Of a stretch of DNA of 64,000 bases, positions 1 to 7,210 are shown piece after piece (within the stretch, counting starts at the first letter, position 1; the number at the start of each line of letters is the position of its first letter). Position numbers and translations under genes: made by a program. The notes under the pieces are model-generated. The model had not been told where the DNA came from, did no database searches, and was given only the letters and a program-made list of their open reading frames with translations. Location of the stretch: assembly GCA_044228285.1 (NCBI GenBank), contig JBGAVD010000004.1, forward strand, positions 421,208 through 485,207, in the 5' to 3' direction. The DNA is from JBBATK01 sp044228285. GTDB lineage: Bacteria; Bacteroidota; Ignavibacteria; Kapaibacteriales; NICIL-2.

Positions 1-211
1 CGAAAATGCTTAATGACGAAGGAAGAGGAATCGTGCTAATCGATCCGACAGACATTGCCGCAGCTGGTTGCGCACTGCTGGCTGGAGTTGCTGCTTGAGG
101 AGCAGGTTTTTGCTGGGCGCAAGCACATTGACTTGCGATCACGGCAATGCTTACCACTCTCACGATCTGAAGTTTGAGAGTTCTTGAGCGTAGTAGGTTG
201 AGATAGATCAT
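1..211 (-). CDS. Exported protein, N-terminal fragment (runs off window start)
   Basis: An open frame reads on the minus strand from an ATG at 211 to the window edge, giving about 70 residues with no stop. The N-terminus (MIYLNLLRSRTLKL, then a hydrophobic stretch ending in CACAQQ) looks like a Sec signal peptide with cleavage near the ACAQ motif. It is followed by a Pro/Ala/Gln/Ser-rich low-complexity linker, as is common just after signal peptides of envelope proteins. The start ATG overlaps the glgA stop as ATGA (208-211), so it is probably translationally coupled to glgA and belongs to the ispE-glgA transcription unit. The functional domain lies outside the window, so no function can be given. 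Confidence 0.6.
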   Translation of the reverse strand, partial: MIYLNLLRSRTLKLQIVRVVSIAVIASQCACAQQKPAPQAATPASSAQPAAAMSVGSISTIPLPSSLSIF

Positions 212-1674
212 GATCGTTTCTCCAGAGCCCATTGAAACACTAGTAGGTACTTCTCTGCGCTACCTCTTGCCGAGTAGTCACAATCCATACCATTACGTCG
301 AATTGTTTGCCAATGTGGCTCAGAGCGATAGTAGTGAATAGCCCTTCGAACTGCGCGCGCAAAAGACGTTGCTTGGTATCGATCAAATCGAAATCCATTA
401 CCGGTGCCGTTGTGAGCATTGTACTCTTGAACGGTGTCACTCAATCCGCCTGTTGCCCGCACAATTGGAACCGTACCGTATTTCAATGCGTAGATCTGCG
501 TGAGTCCGCAAGGTTCAAAGAGCGATGGAACCATGAGAAAGTCCGAAGCAGCTATGACCTGATGTGAGAGGGCGGAATTGTATCCAGTTCGAATGAGCGC
601 TCGAGTAGGATATCGTCTGCCCATGCGATGCAGAAAATTCTCATAACGTTTATCTCCGGAGCCAAGGATAAGAAAGCGAAGGTCTCCACTTTGCAACAGA
701 TACTCCATACTTTCTTCAAGAAGTGATATGCCTTTTTGAGCCGTAAGACGAGTCACCATTCCAATGAGCGGTAGATCGATTGCCGCCTCAGAGGCAGGCA
801 TAGAATCCTCCATCAACTCCTGCTTCAACAAGGCTTTGCCTTTCATAGCATCGGGAGTGTATTGATGACTGAGTAGCTTATCGCTTGCCGGATTCCATTC
901 ATGGTAATCTGCACCATTGAGGACGCCAATGACATCGGCGCCGCGCATGTTTAGATAGTCTTGCATTCCCTCGCCATTTGAGGTCCAGCGAATCTCGTTT
1001 GCATAGGTTGGACTGACTGTAGTGATCTTGTCAGCAAACATCAAACCGCACTTCATCATGTTCAGAACACCATCGTGCTCAAACCATGAGCCGCGGAAGT
1101 TCGAGGAGGGTAGACCCATGAATTCCAGAACACGACGTGGGTCGCTTTGTCCTTGGAAAGCCATGTTATGAATGGTGTACACACCAGCAGCGGATGCAAA
1201 CAATGGATGATAGCGATAGTGAGTTTTTAGAAAGGCTAGAGAAAGCGAGGTGTGGTAGTCGTGTGCGTGAACGACATCCGTTTTGAAACCTAAAACGATG
1301 GCCAGTTCAAACGCGGCTCTGCTAAGGAAACAAAACCGACGATCATTATCAACAAAACCATCTGGGTTTCCGTAGATACCCTTGCGGTCAAAGTAATCAG
1401 CCGACTCAAGAAAGTAGACAGTAACCTGACTATCCGGAAGCGGAGCTTTCCAAACGCGTGCATACTCACGCCAGTGGCCCATTGGCACACTGAGGATGAT
1501 ATCAGTGGCAATCAACCCGTTCTTTGCGACGTCAATGTCGGCGTACTTTGGGAGTACAATGATGTTGCCGTGCCCTAAGTCCTGCCACTCTCTGGGGAGT
1601 GCAGATGCGACATCTGCAAGTCCACCAATTTTCGCAAAAGGAGCACATTCAGCCGCAACGGTAAGAATATTCAT
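208..1674 (-). CDS. glgA: Glycogen synthase (ADP-glucose type)
   Basis: Transfers glucose from a nucleotide sugar, usually ADP-glucose, to the non-reducing end of alpha-1,4-glucan; a cytoplasmic GT5-family enzyme. At 488 residues it has the usual bacterial GlgA length. The N-terminus carries the ECAPFAKIGGLADV segment with the KxGGL nucleotide-binding motif. The C-terminal half carries FEPCGLTQIYALKYGTVPIV, the conserved E-x7-E region, followed by RATGGLSDTV. The ATG at 1674 lies 6 bases after the ispE stop, and the stop overlaps the next gene as ATGA, so this is a three-gene minus-strand unit (ispE, glgA, exported protein). No branching enzyme or glgC is present in the window, so the rest of glycogen synthesis must be elsewhere. 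No frameshift or missing motif is seen. Confidence 0.95.
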   Translation of the reverse strand: MNILTVAAECAPFAKIGGLADVASALPREWQDLGHGNIIVLPKYADIDVAKNGLIATDIILSVPMGHWREYARVWKAPLPDSQVTVYFLESADYFDRKGIYGNPDGFVDNDRRFCFLSRAAFELAIVLGFKTDVVHAHDYHTSLSLAFLKTHYRYHPLFASAAGVYTIHNMAFQGQSDPRRVLEFMGLPSSNFRGSWFEHDGVLNMMKCGLMFADKITTVSPTYANEIRWTSNGEGMQDYLNMRGADVIGVLNGADYHEWNPASDKLLSHQYTPDAMKGKALLKQELMEDSMPASEAAIDLPLIGMVTRLTAQKGISLLEESMEYLLQSGDLRFLILGSGDKRYENFLHRMGRRYPTRALIRTGYNSALSHQVIAASDFLMVPSLFEPCGLTQIYALKYGTVPIVRATGGLSDTVQEYNAHNGTGNGFRFDRYQATSFARAVRRAIHYYRSEPHWQTIRRNGMDCDYSARGSAEKYLLVFQWALEKRS

Positions 1675-1680
1675 AGAGTC

Positions 1681-2523
1681 TTATGCGTTTTGAAAAGTAC
1701 AACAATAGTGGGGAAGATGCTCAAACTGTCGTGCTGCAGCGTTACAACTCGTGGCATCTTTAAACAAAGCAAAAATGCTGGAACCGCTGCCGCTCATCTG
1801 AGCATAGAAGGCTCCCGTGCTCAGTAGAGATTCCTTTAACTCTGAGAGACTCGGGTGTTGTGAAAACACAAAGTCCTCAAAGTCGTTTCGCAGACTTGTT
1901 TGTAGGGATTGAGGATCGTTGAAAGCAATCTGTAAAGACTGAACGATGTTTGACGGCCGCCTGCCCCCGTTGGGGATACGAATACCACCGTATGCCCATG
2001 CGGTTGAGATGTGTACCGGCGGACATAGCAAGAGCAAAGACCAAGGAAGGACCAGATTTGTCTCCTCCAGCTCAGTACCCGTTCCACTTGCGATACAGGC
2101 ACCTGAATGCAGAAAAAAAGGCACATCTGCTCCGAGTTTCGTTGCAATACGCTGTAGAGTGTTGGCATCTGCTTCGATTGACCAGAGGCGACACAATTCG
2201 ATGAGCGTTGTTGCAGCATCACTGCTGCCACCACCCAAACCAGCTCCAATTGGTATGTGCTTATGGATGGTTATCTTTGTGCCTTCCGCAACTCTGTATT
2301 CCTGTTGAAGCAGAAATGCAGCTTTGTAGACAAGGTTGTGTTGCTCAGGTTCAGCAGACAAGGCATCGCAGTAGACCTGTATCGTGTTGCTGGGCTCAAA
2401 AATGAGTTCGTCGCACAGCGAAATACGGTGAAACAGTGAATTGATGGCATGGTAGCCATCCTCGCGCTTTTGCAAGATTTCCAGACCGAGATTGATTTTT
2501 GCAAAAGCTTTGGCAGAAAACAT
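1681..2523 (-). CDS. ispE: 4-diphosphocytidyl-2-C-methyl-D-erythritol kinase
   Basis: GHMP-family kinase that phosphorylates CDP-methylerythritol in the MEP pathway to isopentenyl diphosphate. The start chosen is the ATG at 2523 (MFSAKAFAKINLGLEI), which gives 280 residues, the normal IspE size. The frame is open further upstream, but that extension (to 2724) has no family homology and runs into the divergent gene. Visible motifs are the N-terminal KINLGLEILQKREDGYH substrate/ATP region and the GHMP glycine-rich loop PIGAGLGGGSSDAATTL around residues 90-106. A C-terminal QMSGSGSSIFALF motif completes the GHMP signature. glgA follows after 6 bases. The divergent lipid-kinase-like gene starts only 33 bases away, so the two promoters must overlap. 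Confidence 0.95.
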   Translation of the reverse strand: MFSAKAFAKINLGLEILQKREDGYHAINSLFHRISLCDELIFEPSNTIQVYCDALSAEPEQHNLVYKAAFLLQQEYRVAEGTKITIHKHIPIGAGLGGGSSDAATTLIELCRLWSIEADANTLQRIATKLGADVPFFLHSGACIASGTGTELEETNLVLPWSLLLLCPPVHISTAWAYGGIRIPNGGRRPSNIVQSLQIAFNDPQSLQTSLRNDFEDFVFSQHPSLSELKESLLSTGAFYAQMSGSGSSIFALFKDATSCNAAARQFEHLPHYCCTFQNA

Positions 2524-2556
2524 GGCGGGCGGTTGTTTGAAGGACAAAAATACGGA

Positions 2557-3222
2557 ATGACGGCACAAACGGAGATAACATATCAGTCTGAGATCCAGCG
2601 CAAGGGCATTCATCTGCTTTCGCTTTCGATCCCGCTGCTCTATTCCGTTGTCGATAAAAACACCGCACTTTGGTTCTTGGTGCCATTGACATTTGCTTTT
2701 GTGGTCGTAGATGTTGTGAGCCACAGAAGTGGTCTGGTTCGCGAGCTAGTGCTTCGCTTCTTTGGTTCCCTCATGCGGAATCACGAAAAGCGAGTTGACA
2801 AGTTTATGCTGAATGGAGCATCATACGTGCTGCTTTCTGCATGTATGTGTGTGATAGTATTTCCAAAGATTATCGCCATCACTGCCTTCACAATTCTCAT
2901 TGTGAGCGATATTTGTGCTGCATTGATTGGTCGTCGTTTTGGAAAACACGCCTTTCTTGATAAGAGTCTTGAGGGCACTGTTGCATTTGCAGTGTCAGCT
3001 TTCATTGTCGTATTCGTGATAGCGGCAGCATTCAGTGCTCCACTATCATATCTTGTTACCGGGTGCATTGCTTCAGCAATAGGTGCACTTGTTGAAAACG
3101 TATCACCGCGTTTGCATCTCGACGATAATCTATCGATTCCGGTGAGTATCGGAACTGTGCAATGGCTTTTGGGCTTGAGCATAGCTGCCCAATCGGATTC
3201 TTTTTTGCTCATACTGAAGTAA
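2557..3222 (+). CDS. Dolichol/phytol/diacylglycerol kinase-like membrane protein (SEC59/DGK1/VTE5 family)
   Basis: A 221-residue polytopic membrane protein. The N-terminal RKGIHLLSLSIPLLY and the central SDICAALIGRRFGK followed by KSLEGTVAF match the conserved blocks of the CTP-dependent lipid kinase / phosphatidate cytidylyltransferase-like family (dolichol kinase, DGK1, phytol kinase). About six hydrophobic segments are visible. I chose the ATG at 2557, preceded by AAGGAC, over an in-frame ATG at 2449 that would lie inside ispE. Family members phosphorylate a polyprenol, phytol or diacylglycerol using CTP; which substrate applies here cannot be read from sequence. Its divergent neighbour ispE makes isoprenoid precursors, which is suggestive of polyprenol metabolism but not proof. 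Confidence 0.75.
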   Translation: MTAQTEITYQSEIQRKGIHLLSLSIPLLYSVVDKNTALWFLVPLTFAFVVVDVVSHRSGLVRELVLRFFGSLMRNHEKRVDKFMLNGASYVLLSACMCVIVFPKIIAITAFTILIVSDICAALIGRRFGKHAFLDKSLEGTVAFAVSAFIVVFVIAAAFSAPLSYLVTGCIASAIGALVENVSPRLHLDDNLSIPVSIGTVQWLLGLSIAAQSDSFLLILK

Positions 3223-3401
3223 GTCTTCTTCGAGAGGATCTCAGTAGAGCATCGGCTTGCCCAGCTTCGCGAGATCAGTGTAATGCTTTGTACCTGGTGT
3301 TTTATGACCTACTACCTTGTACAACAAAAGAAGAACATAAGAGTCTTTGGTGTTCTTCAAAGTAGGTTCTGGTGTATTTCCGTGAGTAATCTGTTCATTT
3401 T

Positions 3402-3917
3402 ATGAAGAGTATTATAGCCTATATCGTACTCCTGTTGGTCGCCACAGGAATCTTGTACGCGGTTGTCCAAACCAAGCAAAGCATTAGCATGGAAGTGACC
3501 GACCGAGCTGAACAGACACGTCCAAACGGCGAAAAAGTCATGTACTTCAGCGTTCGTGTGAGTGACTATGATAGTTTGCTCTGCAAGCAGTTTGCAAATG
3601 CAACCTTTCACAGAGAAGTTTCCGATTCTCTGAGTGTCAACATGCCAATTCAGATGACCTTCTTTTTTTACAAAGAGAGTAATTTGCGCGAGCTGAATAC
3701 TGATGAGTTACTAGGTATGTCGCACGGCGATGCAAGTGCTCTCACGAACCTACGCAAGCTTGCGGCAGACACGAGCGGCTACGGTGTTATTCGTTTTTCA
3801 GATGTGTATAGTCTCTTTGGGCGCGATTCATTGTACGGCATGCAAGGTAAAGTGGCAATCCCGTATTACGGTATTCAACTCAATGATTTTGTCAGAACTC
3901 CCACTTCAAAGAAATAG
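3402..3917 (+). CDS. Hypothetical membrane-anchored protein
   Basis: I do not recognise this 171-residue protein. The N-terminus (MKSIIAYIVLLLVATGILYAV, residues 1-21 or so) is a single hydrophobic segment that could be a signal anchor or uncleaved signal. The remaining ~145 residues are soluble and mixed in charge, with no repeats and only one cysteine, so a periplasmic globular domain is the simplest reading. It ends 3 bases before the FabL-like gene, so the two are almost certainly co-transcribed. That does not reveal its role. The ~180 bases upstream (3223-3401) contain no gene; a weak inverted repeat GAAGAAC/GTTCTTC (3330-3358) could be the end of the preceding transcript. Confidence 0.7.
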   Translation: MKSIIAYIVLLLVATGILYAVVQTKQSISMEVTDRAEQTRPNGEKVMYFSVRVSDYDSLLCKQFANATFHREVSDSLSVNMPIQMTFFFYKESNLRELNTDELLGMSHGDASALTNLRKLAADTSGYGVIRFSDVYSLFGRDSLYGMQGKVAIPYYGIQLNDFVRTPTSKK

Positions 3918-3920
3918 TTC

Positions 3921-4757
3921 ATGAATAAGGATTTGTACGTTCTCGTTCTAGGTGCTTCCAGCGGTTTTGGAAAAGCAGCGGTTCTCAAACTTGCTAGTCA
4001 AGGCTACCACATTCTCGGTGTGCATCTTGATCGTGCGGCTGGTCTGGCGCAGGTTGAAGAATTGAAGGCTGAGATAGCCGCGCTTGGTGTTCGCAGTTGT
4101 TTTTACAACGTGAATGCAGCGGACGAAGAACGTCGTACTGAAGTCGTCGCTTCCATCAAAGAAGAATTGTCAAAGTATCCAGGCGCTGCTATCCATCTTC
4201 TTCTTCACTCGCTCGCTTTTGGCTCGCTCAAATCCTTTGTAGCGGAAAAGCGCGAAGACACCTTAAATCAGAAGCAGATTGAAATGACGATTAATGTCAT
4301 GGGCAATTCGCTTATTTATTGGACTCAAGATTTGTTCTTTGCCGGTCTCCTCGCTGAAGGCGGCCGCATTCTTTCACTTACTAGCGCTGGAAGTCATCGC
4401 AGCTTGCCAACCTACGGAGCGGTCTCAGCTGCGAAAGCATCATTGGAGTCGATCACACGTCAACTCGCTCTCGAGCTAGCTCCATGGAAGATTACTTGTA
4501 ACACTATCAGAGCTGGGGTTACGGATACACCTGCATTCCGCAAAATTCCAGGAGCTGATCTCTTGGCATTCAATGCTAAAATGCGCAACCCAAATCACCA
4601 ACTCACAACCACAGATCGTGTGGCTGATGTTATCAGCCTGATGGCGCGTCCTGAAAGTCAGTGGATTAACGGACACGTCCTCGGAGCTGACGGTGGCGAA
4701 GACGCCGTTGATATCACCTGGTGGACAGACGGTTCCTTTGTCCATAATCCATCATAA
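3921..4757 (+). CDS. fabL: Enoyl-ACP reductase III-like short-chain dehydrogenase (FabL type)
   Basis: A 278-residue SDR. The N-terminal GASSGFGKAA (residues 11-20) is the NAD(P)-binding glycine motif. The active site reads SLTSAGS then YGAVSAAK, i.e. Tyr-x6-Lys instead of the Tyr-x3-Lys of ordinary SDRs. This spacing is the hallmark of the divergent SDR enoyl-ACP reductases FabI and FabL. The glycine motif is closer to FabL than to FabI. Expected role: the last reduction of each fatty-acid elongation cycle in the cytoplasm. The C-terminus keeps NGHVLGADGGEDAVDITWW, consistent with a substrate-loop/C-terminal region. It is co-directional with the short membrane protein just upstream. An alternative is a non-FAS SDR of the same subgroup, so the gene symbol is tentative. 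Confidence 0.75.
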   Translation: MNKDLYVLVLGASSGFGKAAVLKLASQGYHILGVHLDRAAGLAQVEELKAEIAALGVRSCFYNVNAADEERRTEVVASIKEELSKYPGAAIHLLLHSLAFGSLKSFVAEKREDTLNQKQIEMTINVMGNSLIYWTQDLFFAGLLAEGGRILSLTSAGSHRSLPTYGAVSAAKASLESITRQLALELAPWKITCNTIRAGVTDTPAFRKIPGADLLAFNAKMRNPNHQLTTTDRVADVISLMARPESQWINGHVLGADGGEDAVDITWWTDGSFVHNPS

Positions 4758-4778
4758 GCCTTTTCGGACGTTTTTTAG

Positions 4779-4805
4779 TAAGCGTTGCGCTTTGCGCAAC
4801 GCTTA
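4779..4805. terminator. Perfect 12-bp hairpin between fabL-like gene and TPR lipoprotein
   Basis: TAAGCGTTGCGC, loop TTT, GCGCAACGCTTA: a perfect 12-bp stem. A run of six T precedes it rather than follows it, so it is not a canonical intrinsic terminator on either strand. It ends 12 bases before the ATG at 4818 and abuts the AGAG ribosome-binding region. It could therefore act as a terminator-like end, a processing site, or a leader hairpin of the lipoprotein gene. Confidence 0.55.
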
Positions 4806-4817
4806 GAGAGCAGAGAC

Positions 4818-5417
4818 ATGAGAAGACTCAAGGACGAGACATCTTTCTATCAGGCGATACTACTAACGTGCCTCACCACACTGTTGAGCGGGTGCTTGCA
4901 TAGCCCGCGTAGTTCTTTCTTTCCTGAAAAGCAAAATCCTGAAGAAGCAACTTCTACACAAGGAAGTCGAAAATCGACATCAGCGATAACGCCGCGCTTT
5001 CGCGACACTACCTATCAACACCTCCACGACAAAGACGCAAACCTAGTTGTCCAGAGCTTTGCTGCTGCTCAAAGTGATTTTGACGAACAACACTTTGATG
5101 CTGCGATTAAGAATTGTGAGCAGCTCATTGAAACACTTGATGATTCTGACTCACTCAATGGAGAAGCTCGATTCCTGCTTGCTGAAAGTTGGATTCAAAC
5201 GAATCAACTTTCAAGCGCCGCTGATGTCCTACGTTCAACTCTCAAGCTAAAAACTTTGCATGGTGACTTGCACGCACGCACACTACTTCGTTTGGGCCAA
5301 GTGTGTTGTCTGCAGAATAAAGGAGATGAGGCACGTCAACGCTTTGCAGAGTTCAAGAAGAGCTACCCGTCGTCACCATTCATACAGCTTGCTCAGTGCA
5401 CGGCCGCTGCACCCTAA
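4818..5417 (+). CDS. TPR-containing lipoprotein
   Basis: A 199-residue predicted lipoprotein. The signal sequence runs from MRRLKDETSFYQAILL to the lipobox LLSGC, with the lipidated Cys at about residue 26. A Ser/Thr/Pro-rich linker follows. From about residue 70 the protein is helical, with TPR-like units (FDEQHFDAAIKNCEQLIETL, GEARFLLAESWIQTNQLSSA and ARTLLRLGQVCCLQNKGDEA). This resembles BamD/CpoB-type periplasmic scaffolds, but there is no specific match to either. The ATG at 4818 was preferred over one at 4785 because the latter lies inside the upstream hairpin and would add 11 residues before the signal peptide. Probably attached to the inner leaflet of the outer membrane; function otherwise unknown. 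Confidence 0.75.
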   Translation: MRRLKDETSFYQAILLTCLTTLLSGCLHSPRSSFFPEKQNPEEATSTQGSRKSTSAITPRFRDTTYQHLHDKDANLVVQSFAAAQSDFDEQHFDAAIKNCEQLIETLDDSDSLNGEARFLLAESWIQTNQLSSAADVLRSTLKLKTLHGDLHARTLLRLGQVCCLQNKGDEARQRFAEFKKSYPSSPFIQLAQCTAAAP

Positions 5418-5435
5418 TCGCCTGAGATAGGCGAT
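5417..5435. terminator. Short hairpin after TPR lipoprotein gene
   Basis: ATCGCCT, loop GAGAT, AGGCGAT: a 7-bp stem starting on the last base of the stop codon and followed by GAGTTTTA. It lies between convergent genes (lipoprotein and dedA), a position where a terminator is expected. The T-tract is weak, so confidence is modest. Confidence 0.45.
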
Positions 5436-5524
5436 GAGTTTTATGCAATGGAGTGATCTGTTTGTTACGACAATTGGTCTGTAGCTGAGAACGAGAATTC
5501 ACTGTAGGTTGTTTGCATAGCGCT

Positions 5525-6169
5525 CTACGATTGCGGCTTTCTCGAAGCTGAAATCCACTTACGCACAAAGAACAGTGCAACGAGCAGTATGAGAATACTC
5601 AATACCACAGTGCTGTACTGTGTGAGATAGTGGTCCAAGTCTCTCCAATTCTTTCCCAGCTGCATACCTGCATAGATGATAAGGGCGTTCCAGATGCAGG
5701 CGCTGATGGCGCTGTACACTGTGGAGGGTACGAACTGCATTTCCGACATGCCTGCTAGAAAGGCGACAACGGCGCGAGTTCCAGAGAGGAATCGATTGAC
5801 AACAATGACCAGGTACCCCCATCGTTGGAACCATTGCTCAACTTTGCGAATTGCATCTACAGGAATGAAACGGTAGCGACCGCTATCAACAACTTTTCTG
5901 TCTACCCGACGCCCGAATTGAAACATGGTCATGAAACCAAGAATGCTCCCAAGGGTGGTGACTGCTAGTGTGCTTCCAAAGTCAACGATACCCATGCCGA
6001 CCATGGTTCCAATGAACACGAGTAAGACGTCGCTTGGAGATGGCGGGAAGATGTTCTCGATATAGGCGTTGGCAAAGGTGAACAGCAGAACACCCCACCA
6101 TGGCAAGGTTTGAAGAAAGGCAATCGTCTGTTCAACAATCTGTTCAGTCATAGCAAAAGAAGCAATCAT
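5525..6169 (-). CDS. DedA family membrane protein
   Basis: A 214-residue polytopic protein of the DedA / SNARE-associated (VTT domain) superfamily, whose members move phospholipids or undecaprenyl phosphate across the inner membrane. The signature ENIFPPSPSDVLLVFIG lies near residues 38-54. The second conserved block, NRFLSGTRAVVAFLAGMS, carries the conserved Arg and Gly residues and lies near 125-142. A final hydrophobic helix is followed by a short basic tail. The ATG at 6169 is preceded by AAGGCAAG and was preferred over an internal ATG 18 bases downstream that lacks a ribosome-binding site. It runs convergently to the TPR lipoprotein gene and divergently from the histidine kinase. The exact lipid substrate cannot be predicted. 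Confidence 0.85.
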   Translation of the reverse strand: MIASFAMTEQIVEQTIAFLQTLPWWGVLLFTFANAYIENIFPPSPSDVLLVFIGTMVGMGIVDFGSTLAVTTLGSILGFMTMFQFGRRVDRKVVDSGRYRFIPVDAIRKVEQWFQRWGYLVIVVNRFLSGTRAVVAFLAGMSEMQFVPSTVYSAISACIWNALIIYAGMQLGKNWRDLDHYLTQYSTVVLSILILLVALFFVRKWISASRKPQS

Positions 6170-6196
6170 TCTTGCCTTAACTTAGCTACGACCGCT

Positions 6197-6204
6197 TAAT
6201 TTTG
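6197..6204 (+). promoter_or_regulatory. Candidate -7 element upstream of the histidine kinase
   Basis: TAATTTTG matches the Bacteroidota sigma-A -7 consensus TAnnTTTG. A TTG at 6172-6174 is a possible -33 element, but its spacing is about two bases longer than ideal. It lies 50 bases before the kinase ATG at 6255. Confidence 0.35.
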
Positions 6205-6254
6205 CAGAACAATGTTTTGCAGCGCCGCATGTGCGTCGTTCACTATGGAGAGCT

Positions 6255-6995
6255 ATGACAGCAGATGAACGCGATTCCAGCCCGTCAAAAGTCCTCGGTT
6301 TGATAACCGGAGGACTGGCTCATGATCTCAATAACCTACTGTCGCCAATTCTCTTAGGAGTACAAACCCTACAGAGGAACGATCCGGACGACAAAACAAA
6401 GCGAATCCTCTCGATGATTGAGTTGTCGTCCCGCCGTGCGGCCGACCTCATTCGTCACTTACTGGACTATGCTCGTTTAGAACGTGGAGCGATACAGAAA
6501 GCTGAAACACCTGCATCAAGCTTGACAGAGATCATGCAGAACTGTCTTGAGCAACATCAAAGTGAAACCAAAGATGTAGCAGTCCACTATGATCCTGATC
6601 TTGTTTCCGATCGGCTTCAGATGGACCGCGAACTGCTGTCGATGATTCTGAGCGCAGTCGTGAAGAATGCTTGGGAGTTTAGTTCGTCTGGCCCGAGACT
6701 TGAACTGCGATGCTCGAAGGTTCGAGTAGATGATCATACCCGACAGCTGCATCGTATGGCTCGCAACGGCGACTATGCCTGCTTGAGTGTGCAAGACAAC
6801 GGCTGTGGTATGACGGATGAAGTACTCAAGCATGCCTGCGAACCATTCTTCACAACGAATCGCGAGAACCAGCATGTTGGCCTTGGACTCTTTCTGGCGC
6901 ATACGGTTATTAAACAACACGACGGCTTTATGGAGTTCGACTCACAACCTGGTTCAGGAACGACAGTTCGCTTATATGTACCGTTGAAAGCTTGA
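6255..6995 (+). CDS. Soluble sensor histidine kinase (no sensory domain)
   Basis: A 246-residue kinase core. The H-box GGLAHDLNNLLSP has its phosphoacceptor His in LAHDLNN, as in the NtrB/HisKA type. The N-box is VVKNAWEFSS, G1 is VQDNGCGM, the F-box is EPFFTT and G2 is VGLGLFLA, so all ATP-binding motifs are present. There is no transmembrane segment and no PAS, GAF or receiver domain. Its input must come from a partner, or from the short 15-20 residue N-terminus. I chose the ATG at 6255 (GGAG four bases upstream) over a GTG at 6231. No response regulator is adjacent, so it is an orphan kinase in this window. Confidence 0.8.
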   Translation: MTADERDSSPSKVLGLITGGLAHDLNNLLSPILLGVQTLQRNDPDDKTKRILSMIELSSRRAADLIRHLLDYARLERGAIQKAETPASSLTEIMQNCLEQHQSETKDVAVHYDPDLVSDRLQMDRELLSMILSAVVKNAWEFSSSGPRLELRCSKVRVDDHTRQLHRMARNGDYACLSVQDNGCGMTDEVLKHACEPFFTTNRENQHVGLGLFLAHTVIKQHDGFMEFDSQPGSGTTVRLYVPLKA

Positions 6996-7210
6996 GATAG
7001 CCTGATTGAAACTCAACGAGATTCGTTGTGACTCGTTTGATCGTCATCAAGCTGCATGTAAAAGGAAAATTAGCCCAGCTGCAGCAATGGTTATTGCCAT
7101 CGTTCGTTTGTAGGGAACAGAACTATGCTTGAGAACTCATTTGAGATGTTTCTCATGCCTATTGTAGCAAAGAAACTCGAATACATATCACCTTTACTCA
7201 TGGAGAATGA

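Noticed and set aside
6516..6920. 134-codon minus-strand frame inside the histidine kinase gene
   Set aside because: It lies wholly opposite an intact kinase with all motifs, and has no family resemblance.
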